From Nannocystis pusilla (lineage in GTDB: Bacteria > Myxococcota_A > Polyangia > Nannocystales > Nannocystaceae): DNA of 64,000 nucleotides. The notes under the pieces were generated by a model. The model was not told the origin of the DNA. It saw nothing but the letters and a program-made list of their open reading frames with translations, and made no database searches. Where the stretch lies: contig NZ_JAPNKE010000002.1 of the NCBI RefSeq assembly GCF_026626665.1, positions 8,948,001 to 9,012,000 of the forward strand, in the 5' to 3' direction. The position numbers and the translations under genes were made by a program. Numbering within the stretch: the first letter of the stretch is position 1; every line of letters starts with the position of its first letter. Shown here in pieces: positions 39,226 through 47,421 of the stretch.

Positions 39226-40110
39226 TCAGCCTTGCTGCATGGCGAAGGCGATGCCGCTCTGCAGGGTCGCGCGAGTGACGATGCCCTCGAGATTCGTCCC
39301 GAGGTTGACCAAAGTCTGCGCGACGTCGGGGCGGATCCCCGTGAGGATCACCTCGGCCCCGAGCAGCCGCACCGCGCGAGCGGCCTTCAGCAGCGCGTCG
39401 GCCACCTGCGTGTCGACCACGGCCACGCCGGTGATGTCGAGGATCGCCGTGCTGGCCCGGGCCTCGCTGATACCCGAAAGCAGGGTGTCGATGATCCGCT
39501 GGGCCCGCGCCGCGTCGACCGAGCCGATCAGCGGCATGGCGACGATCTTGGCGCTGATCGGGATCAGCGGCGTCGACAGCTCGGCCAGCGTCGCCGCCTG
39601 CACCGCGATCACCTCCTCCTGCAGCCGGCGGCGCTCGTCCTCCTCCCGCTTGCGGTCGGTGACGTCGACCCCGAACGACACCACCTCCTGCAGCGAGCCG
39701 TCGGCCCCGAAGCGGTGATACGAGTTCCACGCCAGGACCCGGCGCTCGCCGGTGTGCGACTCGATCGTCAGCTCGTAGTCGCTGACGTCCCCGCCCTCGG
39801 CCGCGATCTTGAAGTACTCCTGGACCGCGGGGTACAGGTCGCCCGGGTACAGCAGCGGCATGATGTTGGTGCCCGCGATCTGCTCGGTCGTCTTGCCGAT
39901 CAGCCGCTCGCAGGTGGCGTTGGCGTAGATCATCCGCCCGTCCGGGGTCATCCGCGAGATGAAGGCGGGCGCGTGATGCACGACGTGTTTGAACACGTCG
40001 CGCTCCTGCTCGAGCGCCGCGACGGTCTGCTCCAACTCCGCCACGCGCCGCCGCAGGGCCTGGATCTCGGTGTCGGATTCCGGGTGGTTGGAGGCGCTTT
40101 TGTCGTTCAT
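39226..40110 (-). CDS. PAS-STAS signalling protein (RsbR-like)
   Basis: Intact, 294 residues from ATG 40110 (MNDKSASNHPES); an upstream in-frame start is less likely. Residues 15-40 form a short coiled coil. A PAS domain follows (HHAPAFISRMTPDGRMIYANATCERLIGKT ... SYHRFGADGSLQEVVSFGVDVTDRKR). The C-terminal STAS domain carries LSTPLIPI, AMPLIGSVDAARAQRII, the conserved Thr in AILDITGVAVVDTQVA, and LTGIRPDVAQT. This is the layout of RsbR-type stressosome proteins, in which RsbT phosphorylates STAS threonines. No RsbS or RsbT homologue is adjacent. A paralogue lies at 54326. Confidence 0.85.
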   Translation of the reverse strand: MNDKSASNHPESDTEIQALRRRVAELEQTVAALEQERDVFKHVVHHAPAFISRMTPDGRMIYANATCERLIGKTTEQIAGTNIMPLLYPGDLYPAVQEYFKIAAEGGDVSDYELTIESHTGERRVLAWNSYHRFGADGSLQEVVSFGVDVTDRKREEDERRRLQEEVIAVQAATLAELSTPLIPISAKIVAMPLIGSVDAARAQRIIDTLLSGISEARASTAILDITGVAVVDTQVADALLKAARAVRLLGAEVILTGIRPDVAQTLVNLGTNLEGIVTRATLQSGIAFAMQQG

Positions 40111-40292
40111 CGGAGCCGCTCCGACCCGGCGTGCGGGCCACAATCCAGGTTATATAGCCGGCTTCGCGCTGACCAGCCCCCCGCGATTGGTGAACAGCGC
40201 TCCTTGCGGTCGCGCAGGCGCCTACGCGGGTCGCTTCCGCGCGAGGTCGGTGTCGCGGCGGTATCATCGTACATACGGTGTTATGATCAATA

Positions 40293-40314
40293 CATTGTTC
40301 TGCGCAGTACAATG
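40293..40314. promoter_or_regulatory. 22-bp near-perfect palindrome, operator-like
   Basis: Outer arms CATTGT and ACAATG pair exactly, and the centre CTGCGCAG is itself a perfect palindrome; only one base pair (positions 7 and 16) breaks the full 22-bp symmetry. It sits in an AT-rich island about 185 bases upstream of the PAS-STAS start and is a strong candidate for a dimeric regulator site. Confidence 0.6.
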
Positions 40315-40316
40315 CA

Positions 40317-40344
40317 TGTCTGTTCGCACATGTTTGAACAGACA
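40317..40344. repeat. Dispersed element, long-loop hairpin variant
   Basis: Arms TGTCTGTTC (40317-40325) and GAACAGACA (40336-40344) are perfectly complementary around a 10-nt loop that itself contains CACATGTTT. It shares the TGTTCGCACATG core with the element at 2333-2364. It begins 3 bases after the 22-bp palindrome. Confidence 0.65.
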
Positions 40345-40908
40345 TTGAACAGGTTTCAACGAGCCTGCGAATGGGACTGCAGGCGTTGCGCTCGCCGCCA
40401 AGGATGCCGCAACGCCGCAGAATCGCCGCTCTCGGGCGCTCGGCGGCGAGGCCGCCGCTCCCGCCCGCAGCGGGCGCCGAGCCGCGAAAGTTGAGCGAAC
40501 GCTGTCTCATCCCCTGTGTGATATGGTGGCAGCGACGCGAACGACCAAATCGCACTGATCATACGGCGGCATCCGGCTCGTCCGGATCGTCGTCGCGCTC
40601 GAGAGCGCAGACCAGGCAAACCCGTGAGCTCGCCTCCGTACGGTCCGGGCTCCGGGAAAATGCCAGGACAGAACCCGGTTCTCCGGCGAATCACCGGATG
40701 TGTCGATCTCCGCCGTTCGTCGCCGTGGGCGTCGCTCGCACCGCCTCCCCGTTCCAACACCGCGCGGTCACGCTCGCGTCCGGCGGGCTCAGCGGCGGCG
40801 TCGCGGGCGCCTCGCGGCCTCCGAGCACGCTCGCGCGGCGGAGCGAGCGTCCCCCTGTCATCCTCACGCGGCTCGCCCCGCGGCGTGGGTATCGATACCA
40901 TCTCCATC

Positions 40909-41631
40909 ATGTCAGGCCCACATTTGCGCGATTTCAAGCGCATCGTGTTCTTCACCGGCGCCGGTATGTCGGCCGAGAGCGGCGTGCCCACGTATCGCGG
41001 GGCCGGGGGGATCTGGAAGGAATACGACTATCGCCGTTACGCCTGCCAGGAGGCGTTCGTCCGCGATCCCGCGGCAGTGTGGGAGTTTCACAACTACCGC
41101 CGCGGCCTGGTGGCCGCCTGCTCGCCGAACCGCGGGTACCACATCGTCGCCCGCGCCGGTGAGCGCTCGGCTCGCGTCACCGTGGTCACCCAGAACATCG
41201 ACGGTCTGCACGCGCAAGCCGGCAGCCGCGAGATCTGCGAGCTCCACGGCAACCTGTGGCGCGTCCGCTGCGACCGGTGCCACGTCAAGCAGCAGGACGG
41301 CCACGTGGTCCGCGAGGAGCTGCGCTGCGACGGCTGCGGCGGCTGGTGGCGGCCCGACATCGTGTGGTTCGGCGACCATCTGCACGCGCCGATCCTCGAC
41401 GCCGCCCAGGCCGCGATCGAGGGCTGCGACCTGTTCGTCTCGATCGGCACCTCGGCCGTGGTCTACCCCGCCGCCTATCTGCCCGAGTACGCGCGCAAGG
41501 CCGGGGCCGTGCGCGTCGAGATCAACCCCGACGAGACCCCCGCCTCGCACCTCTACGACGTCCACCTGCGCGGGCCGGCGACCGAGATGCTCGCGCGGCT
41601 GGCCGACGGCGACGCGGAGCTGCTGGCGTGA
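40909..41631 (+). CDS. cobB: Sir2-family NAD-dependent deacylase
   Basis: Intact, 240 residues from ATG 40909. NAD-binding FFTGAGMSAESGVPTYRG, catalytic region VTQNIDGLHAQAGS with His in ELHGNLWRVRC, a zinc site formed by two Cys pairs (CDRC and CDGCGG), and IGTSAVVYPAAYLP. Organisation matches class III sirtuins (CobB/SIRT5). The class III acyl-lysine signature Y-x-x-R (SIRT5 WEFYHYRR) is WEFHNYRR here: the Tyr is His while Arg is kept, so succinyl/malonyl preference is uncertain. Overlaps the GNAT gene by GTGA; an acetyltransferase-deacylase pair. Confidence 0.9.
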   Translation: MSGPHLRDFKRIVFFTGAGMSAESGVPTYRGAGGIWKEYDYRRYACQEAFVRDPAAVWEFHNYRRGLVAACSPNRGYHIVARAGERSARVTVVTQNIDGLHAQAGSREICELHGNLWRVRCDRCHVKQQDGHVVREELRCDGCGGWWRPDIVWFGDHLHAPILDAAQAAIEGCDLFVSIGTSAVVYPAAYLPEYARKAGAVRVEINPDETPASHLYDVHLRGPATEMLARLADGDAELLA

Positions 41632-42149
41632 CCGCGGCGCGCGCCCCCGAGACGCTGGCCACCGCGCGCCTCCGGGGCGCTCGCATCACCGCCGACGACC
41701 GCCCGTTCTACCGCGCGCTGTGGCAGGACCCGGCCGTCGCGGCGACGCTCGGCGGCCCGCGCACGCCGGCGCAGATCGACGCGAAGATCGATCGCCTGCT
41801 GGCGATGTGGCCGGACCGCGGCCACGGCGTCTACACCCTCCGCGAAGGCGACGTCGCCTGCGGCTACGCCGGCCTGGCTCCGACCGACGCCGGCGGCCGC
41901 GGGAGCGTGGAGATCCTCTACGGATTCACCCCGCAGGTGTGGCGCCGCGGCCTGGCCACCGAGGCCGCGGTCGCCCTGGTCCAGCTGGCGCTCGCGGCGC
42001 TGAGGCTGCCCGAGGTGTGTGGATACACCTGGACCGAGAACCTCGGCTCCCGCCGCGTGCTCGAGCGCGCCGGGCTGGTCTATCGATTCGACTTCGAGCG
42101 CGCCGACCTGCCGCACCGCTATTACAGCCTGTCGCGAACGTCCGCATAA
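41628..42149 (+). CDS. GNAT family N-acetyltransferase (RimJ/RimL-like)
   Basis: Intact, 173 residues from GTG 41628, which overlaps the sirtuin stop (GTGA) and implies coupled translation. The sequence has the RimL-type pattern: ETLATARLRGARITADDRPFYRALWQDP, then VEILYGFTPQVWRRGLATEAAVALVQLAL, the acetyl-CoA-binding segment, and ENLGSRRVLERAGLVYRFDF. It probably acetylates a protein N-terminus or a small amine; the neighbouring sirtuin could reverse protein acylation, but a shared substrate is only a suggestion. Confidence 0.88.
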   Translation: MTAARAPETLATARLRGARITADDRPFYRALWQDPAVAATLGGPRTPAQIDAKIDRLLAMWPDRGHGVYTLREGDVACGYAGLAPTDAGGRGSVEILYGFTPQVWRRGLATEAAVALVQLALAALRLPEVCGYTWTENLGSRRVLERAGLVYRFDFERADLPHRYYSLSRTSA

Positions 42150-42253
42150 ACTGCTCAGGGCGCTGCGGCGATCGATTCGTCGCAGCGAGCTCGGCCCTGG
42201 CTCGTCGCGAGGGTGACGATGTCGGCGAACTGCAGGTCGAGCCTCGAGACTGG

Positions 42254-42289
42254 CTTTCAGGTCATGTCGGAACGGACATAAACTGAAAG
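42254..42289. repeat. Compound hairpin containing a dispersed element, between convergent genes
   Basis: Outer arms CTTTCAG (42254-42260) and CTGAAAG (42283-42289) pair perfectly. Inside lies ATGTC-GGAACG-GACAT, an element copy. The structure lies between the GNAT stop and the stop of the opposing lipoprotein gene, consistent with a bidirectional terminator. Confidence 0.7.
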
Positions 42290-42294
42290 ATAGG

Positions 42295-43395
42295 TCACTC
42301 CGGGACGAACACCGCGAACAGGGCCGCGTCGCCGCAGCAGCCGCCGGTGCGGACGGCGCTGTCGAACACGTTGGCGCCGACGGCGAGGTCGACCGCGTGG
42401 GGGCCGGCGCCGGGCAGCAGCGCCTCGTTGGCGAGCACCAGGTGGCCCTGGCCGCCCGAGGCCGGCAGCAGCATCTCGGCCTGGTGGAGCACCGCGCCGC
42501 CGTCGCGCAGCTGACTGACGAGGGTCTGGGTCTCGGCCCCGCACACCGCGTTGGGGTTCTTGTCGGGGCTGCCCTCGACCACCGACATCAGCAGCGCCTG
42601 CGTCCCCGGCGGCGTGTCGATCGCCAGCGCGAGGATCGGGCTCATCATCGTCTGCCACACGTAGGTCGCCTCGAAGCCCTGCGTCGCGTACCAGCTGGTG
42701 TAGGCCACGCGCTCGCAGCCGGGCGTCGGGTCGGCGTACCACAGCGTCAGCGTCGAGCCGGCGCGGACCGCCAGCGCGCCGTCGGTGCACGGCGCGGAGC
42801 CCTGGTACATCGGCACCTTCACGCGGTCGCTCGTATCGGTGAGCACGCCGTAGCCGAGGTTCTGCTTGGTGACCGGCTGATAGCCGCTGCACAGGTCGTC
42901 GCCGATCCCGAAGCCGTACTGCGACTCGCCGACCCGCACGGTCGCGTTCCAGAAGTGGATCACCGGCACCGCCTGCGTGTGCTCGATCGTCAGCGTCGCG
43001 CGGGCGACCGCCGGGCCGCGGTGGGGCAGCGGCACGTCGAACACGTCGACCGCCGCCATCGCCCCGCACGCGAGCAGCACGTCCTGCGCGAGCGTGAAGA
43101 CCTCGCTGGTGACCGGGGCGCATTCGCCCGGGCCGGTGGTGATCGCCGTGGTCGCGACCTCCGTGGTCGAAGTCGCGTCGCTCGTGCTCGCGTCGCGCGT
43201 CGTCGAGGTCGAACTCGACGTCGTCGGTGCCGCGCTCGTGGTCGCGCTCGCGGTCGTCGTGGTCGTGGTCGCGGAGGTCGTCGAGGTCGACGAATTCGCG
43301 GTCGTATCGCCGGTGGGGCGGCCCCCCGCGCAGGCCGAGGCGATCAGGAGGAGCCCGCACGCATGCGGGGGTCGATACCTGACGGCGGGGGTCAT
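42295..43395 (-). CDS. Secreted lipoprotein of unknown function with Thr/Ser linker
   Basis: Intact, 366 residues. The signal peptide (HACGLLLIASACAGG) has a lipobox, followed by a linker of about 65 Thr/Ser/Ala residues. The mature domain contains several Cys (GECAPVTSEVF, DDLCSGYQP, APCTDGA, PGCERVAY, GGCCGDAALF) likely in disulfides. It resembles myxobacterial surface lipoproteins without a named domain. Expected at the cell envelope. Divergent from the IgGFc-binding-like gene (117 bases apart), so the two may share a control region. Confidence 0.75.
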   Translation of the reverse strand: MTPAVRYRPPHACGLLLIASACAGGRPTGDTTANSSTSTTSATTTTTTASATTSAAPTTSSSTSTTRDASTSDATSTTEVATTAITTGPGECAPVTSEVFTLAQDVLLACGAMAAVDVFDVPLPHRGPAVARATLTIEHTQAVPVIHFWNATVRVGESQYGFGIGDDLCSGYQPVTKQNLGYGVLTDTSDRVKVPMYQGSAPCTDGALAVRAGSTLTLWYADPTPGCERVAYTSWYATQGFEATYVWQTMMSPILALAIDTPPGTQALLMSVVEGSPDKNPNAVCGAETQTLVSQLRDGGAVLHQAEMLLPASGGQGHLVLANEALLPGAGPHAVDLAVGANVFDSAVRTGGCCGDAALFAVFVPE

Positions 43396-43512
43396 GCCCC
43401 GTCATCGTACGCGAGCGTGGCGCCCGCGCGGCCGTGTGAGAACTCGCGCCCGCACCTCGCCCGCGCGGGTGGGTGCGGGTCCTATCGTGAAGCTCCGCTC
43501 GAGGTTCTACGC

Positions 43513-45211
43513 ATGCACATCGTTTCTCCGCGGCTCGCTCCTCTCGGCTCGTTCCTGCTCCTGCTCGCTGCCTGCAGCGACGACGGCCGCAACGAGACCT
43601 CCGCTCCGGTCACCGGCGTGTCCTCGATCGCCAGCCTCGGCCCGACCGGCAGCCCGACCACCGAAGAGCCCGGCACCGAGTCCGCGAGCGGGCCCACCAG
43701 CACGGGCGGCAGCACCACCACGCCGGCGGGGCCGACCGAGGCGACCTCCGTGAGCAGCGACTCGACCCCGAAGTTCGACTTCGGCAACGAGATGCAGCCC
43801 GACTTCGGCGGACCGGACGAGGGGCCGATCATCCCCGAGACGTGCGACCAGGCGTCGGCCGGCAAGAGCACCGTGGGCTGCCGCTTCTACGCCGTCGACA
43901 TGGACTCGCACGACTCGGTCGAGACCTCGCAGTACGCGATCGCCGTCGCCAACGTGCAGCTCGCGGCCTCCGCCAACGTGGTCGTCGAGGTCAAGAACGG
44001 CGGGGTGTGGAGCCCGGTCGGCGGGCCGCAGGCGGTCGCGCCGCTGTCGCTCTTCACCTTCAACCTGCCCGACCGCCACATCGACGACTCCGGCGTCAAC
44101 CCGGGCGGCTCGTACCGCGTCACCTCCGACGTCCCGGTCGTCGCCTACCAGTTCAACCCGGTCGACGGCGCCTCGTCGTTCCTGTCCGACGCCGCCATGC
44201 TCTACCCCGCGGCCGCGCTCGACACGATCAACCGCGTCACCGCGTGGAAGTCGATGTACGACAACACCAACGGCTTCCAGCACAGCTACGTCACCGTGAT
44301 CGCCACGGTCGACGGCACGATGGTGCAGGTCGAGCCGAGCGTGGTGACGGCGGCGGGCCCGAGCGTGCCGCAGGGCGCCCCGGGGCCCCGTTCACGGTCC
44401 CGCTCAACGAGGGCGACGTGCTCTCGGTCGCGGTGCAGTCGATCCCCGACAGCATGACCGGCACCAAGATCAACAGCAACGAGAACCACCCCGTCGCCGT
44501 GTTCGCCGGTCAGGAGTGCGCGCTCATCCCCGAGTCGACCTGCTGCTGCGACCACATGGAGGAGCAGCTGGCCGGCGTGCGCCAGTGGGGCAAGCACTTC
44601 ATCGCCTCGCGCATGCCGATCCGCAACGGCGGCGCGCCCGAGAACACGCTGTGGCAGATCTACGCCTCCGAGGCCAACACCAACGTCACCATCCACGCCG
44701 ACGCCGGCGTGACCGGCATCCCCGCCACCAACTTCGTGCTCAACGCCAACCAGATGAGCGAGTTCTACGCCACCGGCCCCGCGAGCGAGCCCGGTGACTT
44801 CGAGGTCATCGCCGACAAGCCGATCGCGGTCTACGGCTACATGGTCGGCGCCGAGGCGTTCGGCAGCTCGATCGGCGACCCGGCGATGGTGCAGATGGCC
44901 CCGGTCGAGCAGTACCTGCCGCGCTACGTCGTCCTCGTGCCCGGCACCTGGATCACCGACGTCGCGGTCGTCACGCGCCCGGTCGGCGCCCCCATCACCA
45001 TGGACGGCGTCGCGATCTCCGACGCCGAGTTCAACCCCGTCGGCGCCAGCGGCTACGAGGTCGCCCGCATCACCTGCCCCGACGGGGTGCACGTGTTCGA
45101 CGGCGGCGACTCGCCGTTCCAGGTCATCATCGTCGGCTACGACCAGCACGACTCCTACGCCTATCTGGGCGGCACCGGCACCGGCAAGATCAACCCCAAC
45201 CCCCGGGCTGA
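43513..45211 (+). CDS. IgGFc-binding-domain-like lipoprotein, frameshifted
   Basis: ATG 43513 begins a lipoprotein signal peptide (GSFLLLLAACSDDG) and a Thr/Ser/Gly/Glu linker. The mature part begins CDQASAGKSTVGCRFYAVDMDSHDS and continues AIAVANVQLAASANVVVEVKNG, VVAYQFNPVDG and WGKHFIASRMPIRNG. It shows the pattern of the IgGFc-binding protein N-terminal domain family found in many deltaproteobacteria. A one-base shift at about 44385 links the halves, and another in the C-run at about 45200 gives the natural end PNPPG-stop (45209-45211), 3 nt before the next gene. Surface-exposed; likely adhesive. Confidence 0.75.
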
Positions 45212-45214
45212 GCG

Positions 45215-46474
45215 ATGGACCTGCGCGCGCTCGTCGAGGCCAGGCTGGGCGCGTACCCGGGCGACGCCCTGTGGTTCGCGCAGGGCCATCCGCTGGGCGA
45301 ACCGTTCCTGTCCTATGAGACATATCGGTCCCGTGTCGCCGCCGAGACCGCGCGCAAGCTGGCCAAGAACTGGAAGGACGTCCCGCCGCCCGAGCGCGCG
45401 ACCCTCGAATCGTGGGACCGTCCTTACGACGGCGACGAGCGGCTGCGCGGCATGGCCGGCGCGGTCTACCTCCGCCTGCAGATGTACGGCGGCGACGGTG
45501 GGTCCTGGTTGTCGTCGGCCCGCTGGCGCGAGTACCTCGCGGCCCTCGAATCACCCGAGCGCTGGCTCGCGGCCGGTCGCGCGCGCGAGGCCGAGGGCTG
45601 GACGATCGAGGCGAACGCCTGCTTCGCCGCCGCTCGCTGGCTCGAACCGGGCTGCGCCCGCGAGATCGCGGCGGTCGCCGCGGCCCGGCCGGCCGGCCTG
45701 CCGGAGCTGGTCACGAGTCAGCCGCTCGCCGACTTCCCGCGGATGAACTTTCGCGGGCGTCACTCGCAGGCGTGGAGCATGAAGACGGCCGGTCGCCTCT
45801 ACATCCCGTCGCTGCTGCGGTGGGAGAGCGACCCCAACTTCTCGGTCCGCGCCCGCATCTACCGCTCGCTCGGCCAGCGCCCGCACCCGGCCGCGATCGC
45901 GGCGCTGCGCGAGGGCACCGACGACCCGCACCCGTTCGCCCGCGCCCAGGCGGTCCGCTCGCTCGGCTGGTGCGCCGACCCGACCTTCGTCCACCGCCTC
46001 CGCGAACTGGCGGTCGCCGATCCCCACGCCGACGTCCGCCGCACCGCCGCCAAGGCGGTCCAGCGAATCGTCGGCTACTGGACACACTACGGCGAATGGT
46101 CGGCGATCGCCGCCAGCAAGGCGCGCACGGTCGCCGTCGTTCACGCATCGGCGGCCGCCGGACTGCCCGCATTCGCGTACGAATTGGCGTTCCGCTCCGG
46201 CTGGGTCGACGACGGCGAGCTCGCCGGCTTCACCGAGGCGCTCGAGCCCGAGGCGCTGTGCCGCGATCTCGCCGACCGGGCCGGCAACTACGACCACTGG
46301 TTCGCCGAAGCCGCGGCCGTCGAAGCGAACCCCCCACCCGTGCTCACCGACGCCGCTGCGCTGGCCGCCTGCTCCGAACCCGGAGGCGAGGGCTTCGAGG
46401 CCCGTCGGGTGCTGCGTCAGCGCGAACTGGGGACAGGCGCCCAGCGCCGACGTCACCGGCTCGATGGGTCATAG
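45215..46474 (+). CDS. HEAT-repeat-like protein
   Basis: Intact, 419 residues from ATG 45215. It starts MDLRALVEARLGAYPGDALWF. The middle contains tandem helical repeats with the HEAT/PBS-lyase pattern (FSVRARIYRSLGQRPHPAAIAALREG, PFARAQAVRSLGWCADPTFVHRLRELA, ADVRRTAAKAVQRIVG). No signal peptide or membrane span. Such repeats form protein-binding solenoids; the partner is unknown. The gene follows the IgGFc-binding-like gene by 3 nt and is convergent with the winged-helix gene. A dispersed element (45307-45325) encodes FLSYETY. Confidence 0.7.
   Translation: MDLRALVEARLGAYPGDALWFAQGHPLGEPFLSYETYRSRVAAETARKLAKNWKDVPPPERATLESWDRPYDGDERLRGMAGAVYLRLQMYGGDGGSWLSSARWREYLAALESPERWLAAGRAREAEGWTIEANACFAAARWLEPGCAREIAAVAAARPAGLPELVTSQPLADFPRMNFRGRHSQAWSMKTAGRLYIPSLLRWESDPNFSVRARIYRSLGQRPHPAAIAALREGTDDPHPFARAQAVRSLGWCADPTFVHRLRELAVADPHADVRRTAAKAVQRIVGYWTHYGEWSAIAASKARTVAVVHASAAAGLPAFAYELAFRSGWVDDGELAGFTEALEPEALCRDLADRAGNYDHWFAEAAAVEANPPPVLTDAAALAACSEPGGEGFEARRVLRQRELGTGAQRRRHRLDGS
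45307..45325. repeat. Dispersed palindromic element inside HEAT gene (degenerate)
   Basis: CCTGTCC-TATG-AGACATAT, read CTG-TCC-TAT-GAG-ACA (Leu-Ser-Tyr-Glu-Thr). Confidence 0.5.
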
Positions 46475-46526
46475 GCAGCGACGCGACCTCGGAGTCATGA
46501 AACGGCGGTGACGATCTTCAAGAGAC

Positions 46527-46826
46527 TCACCGCTGAACGATGAGCTGCAGCAGGTCCCCGACCTGGCGGTGGCGGGCGATCGAGCGGCGCAGCGGCTGGC
46601 GCTGATGCACCAAATAGCGATTCCGACGGCCGTTCCGTTCGCGCGTGATGTAACCCGAGGTCGCCAGTTCCTTGACGATCCGCTGGACGCCGCGTTCGGT
46701 GAGGCCGACTTCGGCCGCGACATCGCACAAACGAATCTCTGGGTCTTGCGCCAGGCACAGCAAAACGTGCGCGTGATTGGTAAGGAAGGTCCAGCTGTCT
46801 GGGTTGTCGGGCATGAGTTCGCTCAT
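46527..46826 (-). CDS. Winged-helix transcriptional regulator
   Basis: Intact, about 99 residues; several Met codons near 46814-46838 leave the start uncertain, and I use ATG 46826. A single winged helix-turn-helix fills the protein: LTNHAHVLLCLAQDPEIRLCDVAAEVGLTERGVQRIVKELATSGYITRERNGRRNRYLVH, resembling MarR/ArsR or Rrf2-like small regulators. No ligand-binding domain. It is divergent from polX, 600 bases away, and convergent with the HEAT gene; its target cannot be told from context. Confidence 0.8.
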   Translation of the reverse strand: MSELMPDNPDSWTFLTNHAHVLLCLAQDPEIRLCDVAAEVGLTERGVQRIVKELATSGYITRERNGRRNRYLVHQRQPLRRSIARHRQVGDLLQLIVQR

Positions 46827-47421
46827 CATCGGAAGCATCCAGAGGGTCTTCGATGTTGCGGCAAGGGGCTGGAGGCGTCAACGGCGAGGCCCCCGCACGA
46901 CCGAGAGCATGCGCATCGCACTGCACACTCGTCGCTCACGGGCGCCAAGACGCCGGCGCACGCGAATGGAGTCGTCGCGAAAGGTGAACTCGAATGCGCT
47001 TATCGACGGGCGCAAGTCGCTCAGTGCGTGCGCCTCGGGAATTCGCCGAACCGTTCAGGGCCCCGAAACAATGCGCCGCCGCGCCCGACAACCCGCGAGA
47101 AACAGAGCGGCCCGGGGGCGCGCGGTCTGCGAGGAAAACCCCGGAGGCCAGCGGACGCGGCCGTGATCGATGTGCCCCGCCCGTGCAAGCCGGTTTCTGC
47201 GGCCGACTTTCGGTCCTGTCATACGCGCCGATCAGCATGTAGTAAATGCCGGCACCCTCGCGCACCTGTTTGTGCCAGTGGCCGCTCGCGCGACGGCGTC
47301 GTTGAGGCGACGCACGACCGATCGTTCCCCGGTCGCGGCCGCTCGCGCGAGCGGCGGAGCGGCGCCCGACCGCCGCAAGGTTTACGCGTGCGCGGGCCGG
47401 CGTTCGCTCCCATCCCGGAGC
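46827..47421. other. Intergenic region, no gene seen
   Basis: About 595 bases between the winged-helix gene (minus) and polX (plus). Several short frames exist, including one reading MREGAGIYYMLIGAYDR on the minus strand, but none has a ribosome binding site plus typical codon use. No dispersed element was found here. Confidence 0.4.

Larger units (their letters stand above)
40111..40908. other. Long intergenic region with AT-rich regulatory segment
   Basis: About 800 bases between the divergent PAS-STAS and sirtuin genes. The AT-richer part (40255-40350) holds the 22-bp palindrome and the hairpin listed separately. The remainder (40360-40908) is GC-rich with frames that lack start signals and coding bias; I see no gene in it. 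Confidence 0.45.

Noticed and set aside
46936..47265. Possible small minus-strand gene reading MREGAGIYYMLIGAYDR
   Set aside because: It starts at a GTG without a ribosome binding site and soon turns into Arg/Ser-rich sequence with poor codon bias.
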